This document shows positions 7,860 to 9,705 of a stretch of 9,705 bases of DNA, in pieces. The notes below the pieces were generated by a model, which was given only the letters and a program-made list of their open reading frames with translations, did no database searches and was not told the DNA's origin. The position numbers and the translations under genes were made by a program. This stretch comes from Psychroflexus sp. (GTDB lineage Bacteria; Bacteroidota; Bacteroidia; Flavobacteriales; Flavobacteriaceae): positions 1 through 9,705 of the forward strand of contig PXBV01000333.1 in NCBI GenBank assembly GCA_003565575.1. Direction: 5' to 3'. How positions within the stretch are numbered: position 1 is the stretch's first letter; each line of letters opens with the position of its first letter.

Positions 7860-8378
7860 ATGAAAACCAAAGCCACTATTTTGTTAATCCTAAGTTTGAT
7901 TTTTATATCCTGCGAGGATTTAGAAGAACTTAACGAAGTAAATATTCCAGCTACTTTAACCCAAGAAGTAACCATTATCCTTGCAGATGATAGTGAAAAT
8001 TTTAGCGAAAGCTTAAGCATAAACTTGAGCAGTAGTATAGAGCTAACTCCTTTTCTTAATAGAATTGATGAGATAGAGATTGAGGAAGCTTATTATGAGT
8101 TTACAAACTATGAAGGAACAGATGAAGCATCAGGTTCTGTTGAGGTCAGTTCCAACTCTCAAGTTTTTGGACCCTTTTCTCATAACTTTTCTAATGATTT
8201 TCAATCCCAAACAGAGTTTCAACTTTCCGGTAATACAATACTTAACTCACTTGCGGGAGAATTGAAAAATTCTGGGGTTTTAGACATAACGGTTTCAGGT
8301 AATCAAACTCCTGCACAAAATGGAAGCTTAACTGTAAAAATGACTTTGAAAATTAAAGTGAAAAGCACAGTGATTTAA
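7860..8378 (+). CDS. Small lipoprotein of unknown function
   Basis: The 172-residue product starts MKTKATILLILSLIFISC: a short basic start, a hydrophobic core and a lipobox (FISC) with the lipidated Cys at residue 18. The residues after it are acidic (EDLEEL), which resembles the lipoprotein export signals that send Bacteroidota lipoproteins to the cell surface; surface display is therefore plausible but inferred. The remainder alternates hydrophobic and polar residues as in a beta-sandwich, with SLSINLSSSIELTPFL, a Glu-rich IDEIEIEEAYYEF segment and a C-terminal strand pair (GSLTVKMTLKIKVKSTV). There are no cysteines beyond the lipobox and no catalytic motif. I do not recognise the family. 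It lies 84 bases before the serine-hydrolase gene on the same strand with no clear terminator between, so co-transcription is possible. Confidence 0.86.
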   Translation: MKTKATILLILSLIFISCEDLEELNEVNIPATLTQEVTIILADDSENFSESLSINLSSSIELTPFLNRIDEIEIEEAYYEFTNYEGTDEASGSVEVSSNSQVFGPFSHNFSNDFQSQTEFQLSGNTILNSLAGELKNSGVLDITVSGNQTPAQNGSLTVKMTLKIKVKSTVI

Positions 8379-8390
8379 TCCAACTTGATA

Positions 8391-8421
8391 TTGAATAAAC
8401 TTATGAGTTAAGTATTGTTTG
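8391..8421 (+). promoter_or_regulatory. Weak candidate promoter for the serine-hydrolase gene
   Basis: TTG at 8391-8393 is followed after 19 bases by TATTGTTTG (8413-8421). This resembles the Bacteroidota pattern TTG-N19-21-TAnnTTTG, but with one extra base inside the -7 element. A second near match, AATATTTG at 8447-8454, seems too close to the start codon at 8463. If real, it would let the hydrolase be expressed separately from the lipoprotein gene. Confidence 0.25.
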
Positions 8422-8462
8422 GCATTAATTAAGAACGTCTAAAATAAATATTTGCTTTAATT

Positions 8463-9611
8463 ATGACAAAATATGACTCATACAAGTCTATCTTTGCCAG
8501 CAGTCTTAAAAATATATTTTTAAGTTTTAGTGCTTCTATCTTGTTAGTAATGATAATTTCATGTTCTAATGATGAAGCTACTGTTTCTGAACTCAATACC
8601 AATGACACTTACTTTCCGCCATTATCAAATTCTGAATGGGAATCATTAAATCCTAATGAACTTCATTGGGAAGAGGAAAAGCTAAATGACCTTTTTAGTT
8701 TTTTAGAAACTAACAATACCAGAGCCTTTATTGTTTTAAAAAACGGAAAAATAGTAGTTGAAAAGTATTGGGGCAAAACTATTTTAGGAACTTCAGATTT
8801 TACCGCTACTAGTCAGTGGTATTGGGCGTCTGCCGGAAAATCGTTAACAGCAGCACTAGTTGGTATTGCTCAACAAAACGGACTTTTAAACATCAATAAT
8901 AAAACCTCAGATTATTTAGGTGAAGGCTGGACTCAAATGCCAACAGAGCAAGAGTCTAAAATCACCATTAAGCATCAATTATCTATGGCAACAGGTCTAG
9001 ATTATGAAGTTGAAGATTTAAATTGTACAGAGCCTTCTTGCCTAATATTTAAAAATGAACCTAATCAGGTTTGGTTTTATCATAATGCACCATATACACT
9101 TTTAGAGAAAGTGGTGCAAAATGCTGTAGGAATGAGTTATAACGATTACACGCATCAAGTGTTGAAAGCTACTATTGGCATGAATGGTAGATGGCTGTCT
9201 CAAGGCTATAATAATGTGTATTGGAGCTCTGCTAGGGACATGGCTAGGTTTGGTTTATTAATATTGAATAAAGGCAACTGGGATGGTAAGGCCATTTTAA
9301 ATGACTTAACATATTATGAACAAATGATTAATTCTTCTCAGGAATTAAATCCTGCTTATGGCTTTTTATGGTGGCTCAACGGCAAAGAATCCATAATCTT
9401 TCCTAGTGTTTCTAACGCTATTAACATTGAACTAGCCTCAAACGCACCTAAAGATTTAATTACTGCCTTAGGAAAAAATGGACAGTTCATCAATGTCATC
9501 CCAAGTGAGAATATGGTTGTGATAAGAATAGGAGAAGCTCCAGAAGATAGTCTTGTTCCTATTTTATTTCATAATCAAATGTGGGAGAAATTTTCAGATC
9601 TAATGAATTAA
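8463..9611 (+). CDS. Serine hydrolase lipoprotein, class C beta-lactamase/PBP-like superfamily
   Basis: The 382-residue product begins with a long hydrophobic leader ending in a lipobox (IISC, Cys34) followed by SNDE, so it should be a lipoprotein, possibly surface-displayed. The catalytic domain spans about residues 65-375. The nucleophile motif is S123-A-G-K126 in WASAGKSLTAAL; the second motif is Y206-H-N208 in FYHNAPYTLLEKVV; the usual third box (KTG or HxG) appears replaced by K338-N-G340 in LGKNGQFINVIP, followed by the VVIRIG strand. Other family features are GLLNINNKTSDYL after the nucleophile helix, IKHQLSMATGLDY, and SSARDMARFGLLILNKGNW. The family uses an acyl-serine intermediate and includes beta-lactamases, D-aminopeptidases, esterases and 6-aminohexanoate-dimer hydrolases (the SxxK plus WYWASAGKS context is closest to the last type as I recall it). 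The substrate cannot be told from sequence. Start 8463 is the only ATG that gives a full lipoprotein signal. Confidence 0.94.
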   Translation: MTKYDSYKSIFASSLKNIFLSFSASILLVMIISCSNDEATVSELNTNDTYFPPLSNSEWESLNPNELHWEEEKLNDLFSFLETNNTRAFIVLKNGKIVVEKYWGKTILGTSDFTATSQWYWASAGKSLTAALVGIAQQNGLLNINNKTSDYLGEGWTQMPTEQESKITIKHQLSMATGLDYEVEDLNCTEPSCLIFKNEPNQVWFYHNAPYTLLEKVVQNAVGMSYNDYTHQVLKATIGMNGRWLSQGYNNVYWSSARDMARFGLLILNKGNWDGKAILNDLTYYEQMINSSQELNPAYGFLWWLNGKESIIFPSVSNAINIELASNAPKDLITALGKNGQFINVIPSENMVVIRIGEAPEDSLVPILFHNQMWEKFSDLMN

Positions 9612-9705
9612 TTTATTAGCATTTAAAGTGAATTTCAAGTCCAATCTTCATTTCCAAAAAAATCGATTAAAAGTTTTAAATTTTAACATCTGAAATCAAA
9701 ATTTA

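Noticed and set aside
7832..8020. Minus-strand frame of 62 residues across the start of the small lipoprotein gene
   Set aside because: It overlaps the lipoprotein signal peptide coding region and shows no domain. The plus-strand gene explains the region.
9612..9705. Possible terminator or gene in the right-hand tail (TTAAAA...TTTTAA near 9667)
   Set aside because: The inverted repeat is A/T only with no GC stem or clear T-tract, and no coding frame of useful length is visible before the window ends.

Overview
The window looks like a chromosomal segment from a low-GC member of the Bacteroidota, most likely the Flavobacteriia. The evidence is AT-rich intergenic DNA, starts with A-rich leaders and no Shine-Dalgarno motif, a signal peptide of the 'FSQ' kind, lipoproteins with acidic residues just after the lipobox cysteine, and large secreted proteins with DUF11-type repeats. 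No genus can be named from the sequence alone. There is no rRNA, tRNA, CRISPR array, transposase or phage gene.

Left part (1-4210, + strand): two exported or surface proteins in tandem. The first is cut by the window edge, so only its C-terminal 230 residues are visible. It ends in a cysteine-patterned module. One base after its stop codon comes the start of a second protein of about 1148 residues, with its own signal peptide, several DUF11/CARDB-like beta domains, a Gly/Ser linker, a second diverged copy of the same cysteine module, a Kre9/KNH-like Ig domain, a PKD-like C-terminal domain and a short EPx-repeat tail. The two genes are almost certainly co-transcribed and end at a strong intrinsic terminator (4170-4209). 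They look like paralogous surface or matrix proteins, but nothing in the sequence gives a ligand or a confirmed export route.

Middle (4434-7643, - strand): a full-length AsmA-family protein with one N-terminal membrane anchor and a very long periplasmic part. It probably works in envelope lipid transport or outer-membrane homeostasis. It converges on the surface-protein pair across about 290 bp that hold the terminator and little else.

Right part (7860-9611, + strand): divergent from the AsmA gene across a 216-bp AT-rich region lie two lipoprotein genes. The first is a small lipoprotein of unknown function (172 residues). The second is a serine hydrolase of the class C beta-lactamase/penicillin-binding-protein superfamily (382 residues) with SxxK and YxN motifs. 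The last 94 bases hold no recognisable gene.

All genes act at the cell envelope, but only the first two are clearly linked to each other. The most unusual item is the tandem pair sharing a cysteine module I cannot assign to a named family. I see no evidence for a defence, secretion or mobile system.
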